64,000 bases of DNA from JAICND01 sp040905905 (lineage in GTDB: Bacteria > Actinomycetota > Acidimicrobiia > Spongiisociales > ZC4RG35): contig JBBDQN010000050.1 in the NCBI GenBank assembly GCA_040905905.1, positions 124,001-188,000 on the forward strand. The letters run 5' to 3'. Below, in pieces: positions 33,156-42,829 of this stretch. The notes under the pieces were generated by a model that saw nothing but the letters and a program-made list of their open reading frames with translations, did no database searches and was not told the origin of the DNA. The position numbers and the translations under genes are program-made. Position 1 is the first letter of the stretch. Each line of letters starts with the position of its first letter.

Positions 33156-34301
33156 GTGAGGATCCTGCATGTGCCTCACGCCTTTCACCCGGTGGTGGGG
33201 GGCGCTGAATTCCTCTGCCGTCGGGTGGGGGAGGAGTTGGCGTCGGCGGGTCATGAGGTCGTCGTTGCCACCGGCAATCTGGCCAACGCAGAAGGCTTCT
33301 ATCTCCGCGGCGTGTCGAAGGTCGGTCCCCAGAATGAGACTATTGGCGGCGTGCGAGTTGTTCGATTGCCCGTCGACCGACGGGTACCCCCTCGAAATGG
33401 TCGGAGCTATCCGCTTTTTAGGAAAGGGCTCGCGGCCCTGATCAGAGAATTTGCGCCCGACGTCGTGATGACAATGCCACATCTCTTTGCCAATGTTCGC
33501 GTCGTTCTTGAACTTGAGACAAGGTACCGGTTCCCATTGGTGCTGGCACCGCTTCTACACGAGCACGATCCTGCGTGGCCGTTCGAAGAGGTGGCCAACG
33601 CCGTGGGCCGGGCAGGCGCCGTCGTTGCCTTGACCAGGCATGAAGGCGGCCGGTTGGTCGAGGCATACAAAGTCGACCCGCAGAAGGTGGTCGTTACGCG
33701 GGTAGGGGTCGATCTGCCTGAAAAGCCTGGAGCTCACCCACGGTCTCCTGATGTGCTGATTCTCGGCCGTCAGACACCCAGCAAGGGACTGCCCGTTCTT
33801 CTTGCAGCCATGTCCATCGTATGGACCGTGATTCCGGAGGCTCGCCTACTGATAGCTGGGCCGTCGGTGCCGGGGTTTGACGAACCGCATCGCCTGCTGT
33901 CGGATCTACCTCCGGAACGGCGGAGCAAGGTTAGGAACTTTGGCGAAGTCGACGAGGCAACGAAGAACCGCTTGTTAATGGAAGCAGCTTGTGTCGCTGT
34001 CCCTTCGCCGAGGGAATCCTTCGGGATGGTCGTTCTCGAAGCATGGGCGCGTGCGACCCCCGTGGTGGCGATCGCGACTCCGGTGCTCTCCGAAACCATC
34101 CATGATGGTTCAGATGGCCTTCTTACCCCGAGTGAGCCGTCGGGCCTCGCAATCGCGATTCTCGCACTTCTCGGTGACCCTGCCCTGGCAGAGGCTATGG
34201 GTAAGGCTGGCAGGGCACGGGTGGAGCATGCGTACCGGTGGCCCGACATAGCCGAGCGCTTCCTCACCGCCTACGAAATAGCGATCGCAGGTAAGAGGTG
34301 A
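33156..34301 (+). CDS. GT4 glycosyltransferase
   Basis: 381 residues, GT-B fold. N-terminal Gly-rich loop HPVVGGAEFLCRRVGEEL; C-terminal donor domain with LGRQTPSKG, VPSPRESFGMVVLEAWARATPVVA (E-x7-E) and GSDGLLTPSEP. Cytosolic retaining transferase, probably using one of the GDP- or dTDP-sugars made by adjacent genes. First gene of a run of four overlapping or closely spaced plus-strand genes. Confidence 0.9.
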   Translation: MRILHVPHAFHPVVGGAEFLCRRVGEELASAGHEVVVATGNLANAEGFYLRGVSKVGPQNETIGGVRVVRLPVDRRVPPRNGRSYPLFRKGLAALIREFAPDVVMTMPHLFANVRVVLELETRYRFPLVLAPLLHEHDPAWPFEEVANAVGRAGAVVALTRHEGGRLVEAYKVDPQKVVVTRVGVDLPEKPGAHPRSPDVLILGRQTPSKGLPVLLAAMSIVWTVIPEARLLIAGPSVPGFDEPHRLLSDLPPERRSKVRNFGEVDEATKNRLLMEAACVAVPSPRESFGMVVLEAWARATPVVAIATPVLSETIHDGSDGLLTPSEPSGLAIAILALLGDPALAEAMGKAGRARVEHAYRWPDIAERFLTAYEIAIAGKR

Positions 34302-36448
34302 CGATGTCTATCGCGACCATCGTCTGGAAAAACTCACCTTGCATATCCGACCCCGCGAGCATCGGCGCCTTTGGTGATCTGGTCCTCGATCTTGACGGAG
34401 CCGGAAACCTCGGGCCCAAAGGTCTCGGGGTGGAGATCCAGTCACTGGCCTTTGCCTTGGAACCTCCGGAGATTGCCACCATCCTGAAGCCTCGTTTCCT
34501 GCAGTGGTGTCTCGAGCGTTCCAGCCCGGTTTGGTTTGTCGACAGATGGTGCACAACATCTGCGGAACTTGGTGAGCCTTTTCATAACGTCGACCTGTTT
34601 CCGGTTGTGCACCAATCCATCGCTGCAAACGACGCTGAGAGCCAGATCGAGGCGGGGCGACGAGGAGTCACCGGACACCTGCTGGGCTTGGTGGCAAGCC
34701 GCGAAACGCTCGGATTTCTTGATGCCTGGGAGCGCTGGTTGTGGACTGCTTATGTTCGCCGCCCGGCAGAGCCTCCCTCCGCTCATGAAGCAGTCTTTCT
34801 ATCGATGGCCCCGCAGCGGTTTCGCGGCGTAGGCATTCGAACCGACCTTGTATTTGCTGAGGTTGATGACTTTGAACATATTACGGTCCCACCAAACGCT
34901 CCTGTTATCCGCCGGAGCCGAGGTGGCGACGAGACAGGAGTCCGGTTCGAAAATGGAGAGATGGCATCACGGTTGGCTCGAGACTTGTACCGGTCGACCG
35001 ATCCGCTTGGGTTACGTTGGCCCGACCCGACCAGTGTCGGACAGAGCGGGTTCAAGGCCTGGGCGGAGGAGTCGGACGCGAATGGAATGCCTCGGTTCGC
35101 GAGGGCCCTCTATTGGTCACGGCTCGACCTGGTTCGCGATTTCGGCGCTCGCGCCACCAGAACTAGGTCTTTCGCAGCTTGGGTGGTGTCTAACGGGATC
35201 GCGATGACTGATGTGAGTCACCGTCATCTGGACCATACACCCCAGTCCAGGAGTTCGCAGTTACGCCAACGATTACGATCGATGAGCCTAGGATCGCCAA
35301 CCATCGCCTCATCGCGCCAATCGATGCCCAAACCCTGGGGGATCAATGTGGTCGGCTACGTGCGAGCGGTTAGTGGGCTAGGAGAGGCAGCTCGTTCGAC
35401 GATTGACGCGGTGCAGAAGTTAGGCCTTCGGTTGTCGGTAATAGATCTAACATCCTCAATACCGATCGCAGCTCTGGACCTCCCCGTCCCAGAGTTCGGT
35501 GCGCCCTACGACACGACGATCTATCAAATCAACCCGGGTGCTCTCCTGTCCGAACTCGACCATAGCCTTCACCTTCGAGGTGGAACCGACCGCCAGGTGG
35601 GATGCTTCTTCTGGGAATCTGAGGAAGTACCTCGTGAGTGGCTACCCGCGTTCGATCTCGTTGATGAAGTATGGGCTGCGTCTGAGTTTCTGGCCAAGGC
35701 ATTCCAACGGGTAACGGATAAACCAATTAGGCGGCTGCACCCACCATTCTCTGTGCCGTCGGATATCGAAGCCAACCGCGGGAGGTTCGGTTGGAGCCCG
35801 GATGAGTTTGTGGTGGTCTTCGTCGCCGACGCACTTTCGGGCCTCGATCGCAAGAACCCTGTTGGCCTTGTCGACGCTTTCGAAGCGGCCTTCGCCCCTA
35901 GCTACGAGGGAGTCCGACTGGTCCTCAAGATCAACCACGCCAATCGATTTCCAGTGATTGCCGAACGGATTCGCGCTCTCGGACGAGCTCCGGTTGAACT
36001 CTGGACACAGCCTGTGACACGCCCGGAGTTGCTCCAACTCATGGCCTCGGCGAGCCTCTATGTGTCCCTCCATCGATCCGAAGGTCTCGGTTTGACTCTC
36101 CTGGAAGCGATGAGCTTGGGTGTCCCGGTGATGGCCACTGCCTATGGTGGGAATCTTGACTTCATGGATGACACCTGCGGGCTGCTAGTAGATTGGTCCC
36201 CTGCGCTCGCCGGTTATGTGGAGGGATCTCCGTACAACGGCCATCGATGGGCCGAGCCTAATTTGCACACTGCGGCAGAAATGTTGCGCACTGCCCGACG
36301 CGAACCGGATCTTCTCTCTCGATTATCGACTGCCGGTCGTCAGAGGGTGTCTACCAGGTTTCCTGTGGACGGTCATGCCCGTTCCGTCGGTGCTTTGCTG
36401 GGTGTTGAGATTGAGCGGGCCGTAAAGATGCCGGGCGAGGTGGTATAG
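34298..36448 (+). CDS. Two-domain protein: unusual N-terminal domain fused to a GT4 glycosyltransferase
   Basis: 716 residues. The C-terminal part (about 345-710) is a GT4-type domain with VVGYVRAVSGLGEAAR, QVGCFFWESE, FVADALSGLDRKNP, SLHRSEGLGLTLLEAMSLGVPV (E-x7-E) and AYGGNLDFMD. The first 330 residues are unfamiliar; the pattern LKPRFLQWCLE, PVWFVDRW and FLDAWERWLW faintly recalls a GT-A-like domain that has lost its DxD. GTG 34298 overlaps the previous stop; ATG 34304 is possible. Confidence 0.8.
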   Translation: MTMSIATIVWKNSPCISDPASIGAFGDLVLDLDGAGNLGPKGLGVEIQSLAFALEPPEIATILKPRFLQWCLERSSPVWFVDRWCTTSAELGEPFHNVDLFPVVHQSIAANDAESQIEAGRRGVTGHLLGLVASRETLGFLDAWERWLWTAYVRRPAEPPSAHEAVFLSMAPQRFRGVGIRTDLVFAEVDDFEHITVPPNAPVIRRSRGGDETGVRFENGEMASRLARDLYRSTDPLGLRWPDPTSVGQSGFKAWAEESDANGMPRFARALYWSRLDLVRDFGARATRTRSFAAWVVSNGIAMTDVSHRHLDHTPQSRSSQLRQRLRSMSLGSPTIASSRQSMPKPWGINVVGYVRAVSGLGEAARSTIDAVQKLGLRLSVIDLTSSIPIAALDLPVPEFGAPYDTTIYQINPGALLSELDHSLHLRGGTDRQVGCFFWESEEVPREWLPAFDLVDEVWAASEFLAKAFQRVTDKPIRRLHPPFSVPSDIEANRGRFGWSPDEFVVVFVADALSGLDRKNPVGLVDAFEAAFAPSYEGVRLVLKINHANRFPVIAERIRALGRAPVELWTQPVTRPELLQLMASASLYVSLHRSEGLGLTLLEAMSLGVPVMATAYGGNLDFMDDTCGLLVDWSPALAGYVEGSPYNGHRWAEPNLHTAAEMLRTARREPDLLSRLSTAGRQRVSTRFPVDGHARSVGALLGVEIERAVKMPGEVV

Positions 36449-36476
36449 GTTGGTTTGGCTCACGCGTCCCACGTTA

Positions 36477-36483
36477 AGGAGGG
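36477..36483 (+). promoter_or_regulatory. Strong Shine-Dalgarno deciding a TTG start
   Basis: AGGAGGG with a 6-nt spacer before TTG 36490 supports TTG as the true start of the coiled-coil methyltransferase. Confidence 0.75.
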
Positions 36484-36489
36484 CAGTCA

Positions 36490-37581
36490 TTGAAGCGCGT
36501 TGTCAAGTGGCTCCTTGAGCCTATCGCGAAGGTGTACCGGCGGTTCTTCGACCCGCGGTTCGAGCAGCTGGCCACCAGATTGGAGCAGGCTGCCGAACGA
36601 GTCAATGTGACTGTGGCGAATGTCGCCTCGGAACTGGATGCTTCTGGTCAGGCACGAACCGAAGTGCTCTCGGTCGTGGGGCGGGAGCTACGGCGCCTAG
36701 AAGGAGTAATGGAGGAGCTCCGAAAGTTACAAGCCATCACGGAAGAGCTCCGCAAGTTGGAAGGCCTAACGGAAGCAATGGAGGAGCTGCGGTCCGAGTC
36801 ATCCGCCGTTGATCGACGACTCTCCGATGTGCTCGAAACACTTACCCAAGACATTGGATTCAGTCTCGAGGAAATGAGTCAGAGGACAGCCGACCTTCTC
36901 AACTATGCCGAAGGGTACCGGGGCCCGGCAGGCCAGGGAGGCCTGTGGTTCAACCCGCCAGTCGTGGTCCAACACACCGCGGGTAGGGTGGAAGTGGGTT
37001 CAGTAAACGAACGGATCATCGAGATCCCCTTCGTCTTCGCACAGCTCAGCCACACAGGGCCAGGCGCCCGACTTCTCGACGTTGGCAGCAATGAGAGTTA
37101 TCTCGCCTTGCAGCTCTCCTCATTGGGCTACCGCGCTACGGCTCTCGACCTTCATCCATACCCTTTCGAACACCCCAACCTAACGGTGGTGGCGCAGCCG
37201 CTGGAACAATGGGAGGGACCGGAGGAGCCATTCGATGTGGCTATTTGTCTTTCCTCGATCGAGCACTTTGGACTCGGGGCCTACGGTGAGGCGCCGACGG
37301 CCGGACGGGTCGACCTGAAGGCAATGAAACAGCTTCGACAGTGGGTACGTCCCGGAGGGCTCCTCGTCCTTACCATCCCCTACGGATCGGCCCATGTGGA
37401 CAGCCTCCAGAGAGTCTACGACAAGAAGGGCCTTGAGGAATTGCTGGAGGGATGGGAGACCCGGTCAAGTCAGTTCGCTGCTCCCATTGCCGACGGCTGG
37501 AGCACAGTCGATGACCCGGATGAGCTGGAGACCCGCGAAAATCCAGGAGTGGCCCTCGTCGTCGCTGTCCGACCGAAGTGA
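36490..37581 (+). CDS. SAM-dependent methyltransferase with N-terminal coiled coil
   Basis: 363 residues. Residues 15-145 are predicted coiled coil, with near-repeats such as EELRKLQ, EELRKLE and EELRSE. The methyltransferase domain (about 190-360) has LLDVGSNESYLALQLSSLG (SAM loop), ALDLHPYPF, FDVAICLSSIEHFG and RPGGLLVLTIPYG. The TTG start is backed by a strong Shine-Dalgarno. Possible roles are methylating a sugar or capping a glycan chain, as in WbdD where a methyltransferase is joined to a coiled-coil ruler; here the domain order is reversed. The stop overlaps the next gene. Confidence 0.83.
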   Translation: MKRVVKWLLEPIAKVYRRFFDPRFEQLATRLEQAAERVNVTVANVASELDASGQARTEVLSVVGRELRRLEGVMEELRKLQAITEELRKLEGLTEAMEELRSESSAVDRRLSDVLETLTQDIGFSLEEMSQRTADLLNYAEGYRGPAGQGGLWFNPPVVVQHTAGRVEVGSVNERIIEIPFVFAQLSHTGPGARLLDVGSNESYLALQLSSLGYRATALDLHPYPFEHPNLTVVAQPLEQWEGPEEPFDVAICLSSIEHFGLGAYGEAPTAGRVDLKAMKQLRQWVRPGGLLVLTIPYGSAHVDSLQRVYDKKGLEELLEGWETRSSQFAAPIADGWSTVDDPDELETRENPGVALVVAVRPK

Positions 37582-39962
37582 AACTGCCGGCCAAAAGCGT
37601 TGTTCTGGACATCCAAGCGTTGCAGAGTCCGGCCCACAGGGACCGGGGCATTGCACGTTGGGTGAGCGAGTACATACGGGCCTTGGTCGCCCGGGCTCCT
37701 CAAGTGGTAGGTTCGTTGGTAACCGAGCCCGAATTCACTACGTCGACCGCAATGGAGCCTTTGTTTGGTCTCGGACTTGTCAAGAGCAATGACTGCTCGA
37801 GAAATCCACCAATCGGCATGTCCGATCGTTTCCTGTTCCACGTCACCTCACCTTACGAGTACCAACCTCTCGACCGTGTTTGGCCACGCTACGCCCGCGA
37901 CCCGAGGCGGACGATGACCGTAGTGACGCTCTATGACCTTATTCCTCTCATTTATGCAGACAACTACCTGCGCGATCCGCAAACCCGGTCCTGGTACCAC
38001 GCGCGCACCGAGTTAGTGCGCAACGCTGACCTCGTGCTGGCGATCTCAGAGGCAACGGCACGAGACGCAATCGAACGCTTGGAAATTGACCCAGATCGGG
38101 TAGTGCCCGTCGGAACCGGTGTGTCACACATTTTCCGGCCCACCATGGATTCGGCCGGCTCCCTAGCCACCGCCCGGAAGGGCGTATTAGGGCTAGATCC
38201 CGGCTATGTGATGTATACCGGCGGGGTTGACTTCCGTAAAAACATGGAGGGCCTCATTGCCGCCTACGCCCGACTTGATTATGGCTTGCGAAGGACCCAC
38301 CAGCTCGTGATCACATGCCGAATGCTTCCTGACGAGGAGCGTCTTTACCGCGGGTTGGCGGCCGATCTAGGCGTGGATCGCCGAGTATTGTTTACCAACT
38401 TTGTAACCGACGAGACTCTCGTGGCCCTCTACCAGTCGGCCTCGCTTTTTGTATTCCCCTCCTTCTACGAGGGATTCGGCCTTCCTGCCGCAGAAGCTTT
38501 AGCTTGTGGCACCCCGGCGGTTGTCTCCAACTGCTCGTCCCTTCCGGAGATCGTCAAAGATCCAAGGATGACCTTCGACCCGACTGACATCGATGACATA
38601 GCCGGCACCATCCAGCGCAGCCTCGAAGACGACGGGCTGCAGGAAGCGGCCCGAATCAGAAGCGAGGAAGTCCTTCGTGACATGACCTGGGATGCCGTCG
38701 CTGAACGTGCACTATCGGCTTACGAGCAGCGATGGGCATCCTGGGCGCCGTCGAATTCCACCCGTTCGACCTATGCGAGCAGGCCCCGTTTGGCACTGTT
38801 TACTCCGTGGCCTCCGCAACCCTCCGGCATTGCCGACTACTCGAGCAGGTTGGTCGCAGCCCTTGCCGATTCCGCGGATGTCGACGTGTTTGTCGAAGGC
38901 TTCAAGGGCGTCGTCCAGCCCACTGATCCGCGCATCGCCGTACATGAGGCGAGAGCCTTTGAAGGTCTTGACGCATTGCGCGGGTACGACGAGGTCGTTT
39001 ACTGCATGGGCAACAGTGAATTCCATGGCTTTGTTTACGACGCTCTGCAGAGATGGCCGGGTGTCGTCTTAGCCCACGAGGTCCGATTCACTGGCTTCTA
39101 CTTCTGGTACTCCGAAGAACATGAGCTGGGAAAAAGCTGGTACCGCCAGACTCTTCTTTCACAACATCGCGGGCTTCCCGCCCAAACCATTGACGGTGGT
39201 TGGTTAGACCCAGAGGCGGCGGAGAGCCTCGGGATCTGGGCAGTCTCAGAGTTGATGGCTGCGTCAACCAAGTTCTTGGTGCATTCTGAGTGGGCGGCCA
39301 ATGTGGCGAGACTTGCAGCGCCGGAACAGGCCGACAAGGTCGGGGTGGTGTCATTCGGATATCCCCCACCTCTTGACAAACGCCGACCTGAGCCGGGTCG
39401 GGTCGCCAACTTTGGCATGGTGAGCCCGGTCAAGCAGACCGACCTCTTCTTGCAAGCCGCCAAGTTGGTCCTCGAAAAGGCTCCCGGGGCGACCTTCGCA
39501 GTAGTCGGTGAAGCTTCACCTACCTACCTCGACGGTCTGCGTACTCTCGCCTGGTCGCTCGGCATCGCAGACAAGGTCGAGTTCCACCCGCGTCTGGACA
39601 TGGTGGCGTATTCTGACGAGCTAGGGCGGGCCAACTGCGCAGTTCAGCTGCGGGCATCATCTAACGGCGAGACCTCGGCCGCGGTCGGCGATTGCCTCCG
39701 CCACGGTGTTCCCACCATTGTGACCGCCATCGGATCGGGCCGGGAATATGGCGACGACGTAGTTCTGGTGGTCGACCGGCATGGAAGTGCCGCAGAACTT
39801 GCCCATGCCATCGTTCGGGTGCTCAGTGAACCAAGCCTGGCGGATCGAATGTCGGCTGCCGCTTTGGACTTCGTGGCCAAGCGCGGATTCCAGCGGGCGG
39901 CCAAGGAGTTGCTCGACATGGTCTTGGCCATGGACCAATTCCGGATCACTGGTGCGCGCTGA
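37578..39962 (+). CDS. Tandem GT4-GT4 glycosyltransferase
   Basis: 794 residues with two GT-B transferase units. The first (about 1-380) has RGIARWVSEYIRAL, TLYDLIPLIYADNYL, YTGGVDFRKNMEGLI and SFYEGFGLPAAEALACGTPAV (E-x7-E). The second (about 395-790) has LFTPWPPQPSGIADYSSRL, VHSEWAA, FGMVSPVKQTDLFLQA and a worn motif SSNGETSAAVGDCLRHGVP where the second Glu is Asp. It could add two linkages, or one unit may be regulatory. GTG 37578 overlaps the methyltransferase stop; the 3' end overlaps the convergent GT-C gene by 17 bp. Confidence 0.87.
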   Translation: MKLPAKSVVLDIQALQSPAHRDRGIARWVSEYIRALVARAPQVVGSLVTEPEFTTSTAMEPLFGLGLVKSNDCSRNPPIGMSDRFLFHVTSPYEYQPLDRVWPRYARDPRRTMTVVTLYDLIPLIYADNYLRDPQTRSWYHARTELVRNADLVLAISEATARDAIERLEIDPDRVVPVGTGVSHIFRPTMDSAGSLATARKGVLGLDPGYVMYTGGVDFRKNMEGLIAAYARLDYGLRRTHQLVITCRMLPDEERLYRGLAADLGVDRRVLFTNFVTDETLVALYQSASLFVFPSFYEGFGLPAAEALACGTPAVVSNCSSLPEIVKDPRMTFDPTDIDDIAGTIQRSLEDDGLQEAARIRSEEVLRDMTWDAVAERALSAYEQRWASWAPSNSTRSTYASRPRLALFTPWPPQPSGIADYSSRLVAALADSADVDVFVEGFKGVVQPTDPRIAVHEARAFEGLDALRGYDEVVYCMGNSEFHGFVYDALQRWPGVVLAHEVRFTGFYFWYSEEHELGKSWYRQTLLSQHRGLPAQTIDGGWLDPEAAESLGIWAVSELMAASTKFLVHSEWAANVARLAAPEQADKVGVVSFGYPPPLDKRRPEPGRVANFGMVSPVKQTDLFLQAAKLVLEKAPGATFAVVGEASPTYLDGLRTLAWSLGIADKVEFHPRLDMVAYSDELGRANCAVQLRASSNGETSAAVGDCLRHGVPTIVTAIGSGREYGDDVVLVVDRHGSAAELAHAIVRVLSEPSLADRMSAAALDFVAKRGFQRAAKELLDMVLAMDQFRITGAR

Positions 39963-42117
39963 TCGGGTATTGAAGCGACTCCTCCCCGGGGGGAGAGAAC
40001 AGTCGTACACCCTCGTGGACGAGCCCGATCCTCAACAGCTGAGGTCCAAAGTCGGGGACCACCAAGTCGAGTGTCATCTCAATGTGTTCTGCAGGGAAGA
40101 GGGTTCTCGGCAATTCGAAGAACTGGCTGGAAGTCTGAGATGACCCCACCCAGAAGGCGACCACCCGGACGGTGCCCACCTGCGAGTCTGGAAGGGTGCC
40201 CCAAGCGGCCCAAGGTGCGCCGTTGCCGGCATGCCCAATGTGAAGCCTGACAGCCACCTCTTCGCCGGGGAGCGCTTGGATGGTGGACCGGGCGACAGGC
40301 TCTGTATAAAGATCCGCTCGATATGCATCGGAAGGAAGCTCGGTCGTGGTGTCGGACGGTTCGAGGTACCCGATGGCGGCGAGCTGATCTTGCATCAGCC
40401 CCGGCATCACCCACAGTCCGTCGTTCAACCGGGGCTCACCGGCCAGTCGACGGGCACCTGCTGCCCTTCCCACCTCCCACTCCCGTCTGCTGATGACCAG
40501 GGCGGCGTGGGGATACTCGAAGCTGCCATCAAAGAACTCGAACTCACTTAACGGCGACCAGAACTGGTGGCCGTTCCGGCTGTACAGGCCCCCTCTGTTG
40601 GTATCGAATCCGACCACCGCTGGGTCGAGTTCGTTCACTATGAACCGTAGAGTGATCAAGTCCCGCCATGGTCGGTCGAGCGGCTGCATGGCTCGCACTT
40701 CACCAATCCCCGTTGAGATCACGAACAGAGACCAGAGCATCGCCACTCCTACCCATTTCCACCGCCTCAGGGTGAGGCCGACCAACGACGCGCCCAGTAC
40801 GGCAGCAACGGTCGCCTCAAACCAGGGCAGGCGTTGAGCGCCCGGCTCGATGAAATGGGCGATTCCGGCCAGACTCAGAGCGGCAACCGGTCTATCGGTG
40901 ATCCGGCTCGTTCCGGCAACCACCATGAATAGGGCTCCGGCGGCTATGACCGCTCCAGCGAGGGCGGCTACCTTGCGGCGACTTGAGTTGCCGCTGGCGA
41001 GCCCGGCCAGTCCAGCCATCGCTACCGCCGGCAGAACGGCGTCGACGTGTCGGCCGTAGGCAAAGTAGTCGAGCCGGATGGGTTCATTGCGGATTGCTGG
41101 TTCGAAACTGAGCATGCTGACGGCCACGACGGTGGTCACCAAGGCCAGCCACCAGATGGTCGGACTCCTGCCTCCAGCAATCTCGAATTTTGCTCGTCCT
41201 GGATAGGCCAGAGCGGCCAAGCCGGCAAATCCCAGCCCCAGCCAGGCGGCTCCGCCATACCAGATCTGGCCGAGGACAGCCGTGAGGAGGGCACGAGGGC
41301 GGATGCTGCCCAACCGACTGACGCCGAGGCCGAGACGATCGAAAGCAAGGTCGTATATGGACCGCTCCAGCCATTTGTGGAGAATCACGGTTCCCACTAC
41401 TACAGCGACCAGTGCCAATGCGCCCGGAAGCCACAAGCGGACGGTTCGTTGCCGGAGGCCCCTGATTGCCAGCCAGCCGAGTGTCACCACCGGAATGAAC
41501 AACGCCCGGCCGTGGGTCAGGTAGGTGAAGCTAGCAAGGAGGCCCAGACAAGTTCCCCGCCAGGCGGTGGGTCTTTGATGCCAGCTGAAGCCGGCGACGA
41601 CCAGGGTGGTGAAGAGAACTGCGAAAAGAGCCTCAGCATAAAGGTAGCTCGACATCAGGGCATGGCCGGTATACGCCGCGATGGCGCCGGCCATTGCCAC
41701 AGCGAGGCGACAGTTGACTCCGAAGATGTTCCGTCCCAGCCAGGCAAGAGGAACAACGTGCGCTGCCCCCAAGACGGCCGTCAATACCAATCCCGAGCGG
41801 TACACCAAACCAGGTTCACCAAACACCCACCACAAGGGGGCAAGAAGAAGCGACCACCCTGCATGGTAGAAGCCCATCCTTCCCAGCGCGGGCTGGGCTC
41901 CTACCGATGCTATTGCCTTGGCATTGGCCAGGTAACCGAGTTCATCCTCGAAGACCACCGGACCGGTCGCGTCGAGACTAGGTAGGTAGTGGGCGAGGAA
42001 AACGATCGCGAGGACTCCCGTCCACAACAACAGCGAGAGCGCTCGCGAGATAGGAGGCTGTCCGTTCTGGGTCGTGAACTGTGTAGCTGCGGCCCTACTC
42101 GGCTCCGGCGTATTCAT
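39946..42117 (-). CDS. Large GT-C-like membrane glycosyltransferase
   Basis: 723 residues with about eleven to twelve membrane helices in the first 500 residues and a soluble C-terminal domain. FEDELGYLANAKAIA after the first helix carries the acidic motif of GT-C enzymes. ATG 42117 is chosen because AGAGG lies just upstream; this overlaps the ABC ATPase gene by 23 nt. It follows the exporter genes, so it may modify the exported glycan outside the membrane. Confidence 0.78.
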   Translation of the reverse strand: MNTPEPSRAAATQFTTQNGQPPISRALSLLLWTGVLAIVFLAHYLPSLDATGPVVFEDELGYLANAKAIASVGAQPALGRMGFYHAGWSLLLAPLWWVFGEPGLVYRSGLVLTAVLGAAHVVPLAWLGRNIFGVNCRLAVAMAGAIAAYTGHALMSSYLYAEALFAVLFTTLVVAGFSWHQRPTAWRGTCLGLLASFTYLTHGRALFIPVVTLGWLAIRGLRQRTVRLWLPGALALVAVVVGTVILHKWLERSIYDLAFDRLGLGVSRLGSIRPRALLTAVLGQIWYGGAAWLGLGFAGLAALAYPGRAKFEIAGGRSPTIWWLALVTTVVAVSMLSFEPAIRNEPIRLDYFAYGRHVDAVLPAVAMAGLAGLASGNSSRRKVAALAGAVIAAGALFMVVAGTSRITDRPVAALSLAGIAHFIEPGAQRLPWFEATVAAVLGASLVGLTLRRWKWVGVAMLWSLFVISTGIGEVRAMQPLDRPWRDLITLRFIVNELDPAVVGFDTNRGGLYSRNGHQFWSPLSEFEFFDGSFEYPHAALVISRREWEVGRAAGARRLAGEPRLNDGLWVMPGLMQDQLAAIGYLEPSDTTTELPSDAYRADLYTEPVARSTIQALPGEEVAVRLHIGHAGNGAPWAAWGTLPDSQVGTVRVVAFWVGSSQTSSQFFELPRTLFPAEHIEMTLDLVVPDFGPQLLRIGLVHEGVRLFSPPGEESLQYPISAHQ

Positions 42118-42829
42118 CCACAACCTCTTTAACTGGACCAAGGGCGCGGACCCGACCACGGTCAAGCCACAGGGCCCTATCGGCGATCTCTTTGACCGCT
42201 TCCAGGTCGTGGGACACGAACAACACCGATGCGCCGTCCTCGATCATCGCCAGGATCCGCTCTTTGGACTTCTCCTGAAAGGCGGCATCACCAACTGAGA
42301 GCACTTCGTCTACAACGAGGACATCGGGTTTTGCGTCGGTGGCAACCGCAAAACCGAGTCGAGCCAGCATTCCCGAGGAGAAGCTGCGGGTCGGAACGTG
42401 CAAGAAATCTACCAACTCAGCCCAGGCAACAATTGCCTCAGCCCTCTCTCTCATCGCACGAGGATCGCGGCCGAGCAAGGTACCATAAAGGAGAATGTTC
42501 TCGTAGGCGGTGAGCTCGTGATTGAAGCCGGCTCCAAGCTCGATCATCGGCGCAACCGAACCCCGAACGATGACTCGTCCGCTCGTAGGGGGCAGTACCC
42601 GAGCGATCATCTTCATAAGAGTGCTCTTGCCAGCGCCGTTGGGCCCGATGACGCCAAGTACCTCTCCGGGTGCCACCTCGAAGGAAACGTCACTTACGGC
42701 CCATAGTTGCTCGAAGCGCACCTGACGCTTGATCGCCTGGATGGCGTACTCCTTGAGGGTCCCTGCCATGTCGAAGGAAATCCGATATGCCAATGAGACA
42801 CGTATAGCCTCAATTGAAGGAGCGGTCAC
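42095..42829 (-). CDS. ABC transporter ATPase for polysaccharide export (Wzt/KpsT/TagH type)
   Basis: 244 residues. Walker A GPNGAGKSTLMKMI, signature SSGMLARLGFAVA, Walker B VLVVDEVLSVGD and switch FVSHDLEAV. The characteristic GAGFNHELTAYENI segment marks the polysaccharide/teichoic acid exporter group. It lacks the C-terminal carbohydrate-binding domain of long Wzt proteins. ATG 42829 overlaps the permease stop. Confidence 0.92.
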   Translation of the reverse strand: MTAPSIEAIRVSLAYRISFDMAGTLKEYAIQAIKRQVRFEQLWAVSDVSFEVAPGEVLGVIGPNGAGKSTLMKMIARVLPPTSGRVIVRGSVAPMIELGAGFNHELTAYENILLYGTLLGRDPRAMRERAEAIVAWAELVDFLHVPTRSFSSGMLARLGFAVATDAKPDVLVVDEVLSVGDAAFQEKSKERILAMIEDGASVLFVSHDLEAVKEIADRALWLDRGRVRALGPVKEVVDEYAGAE

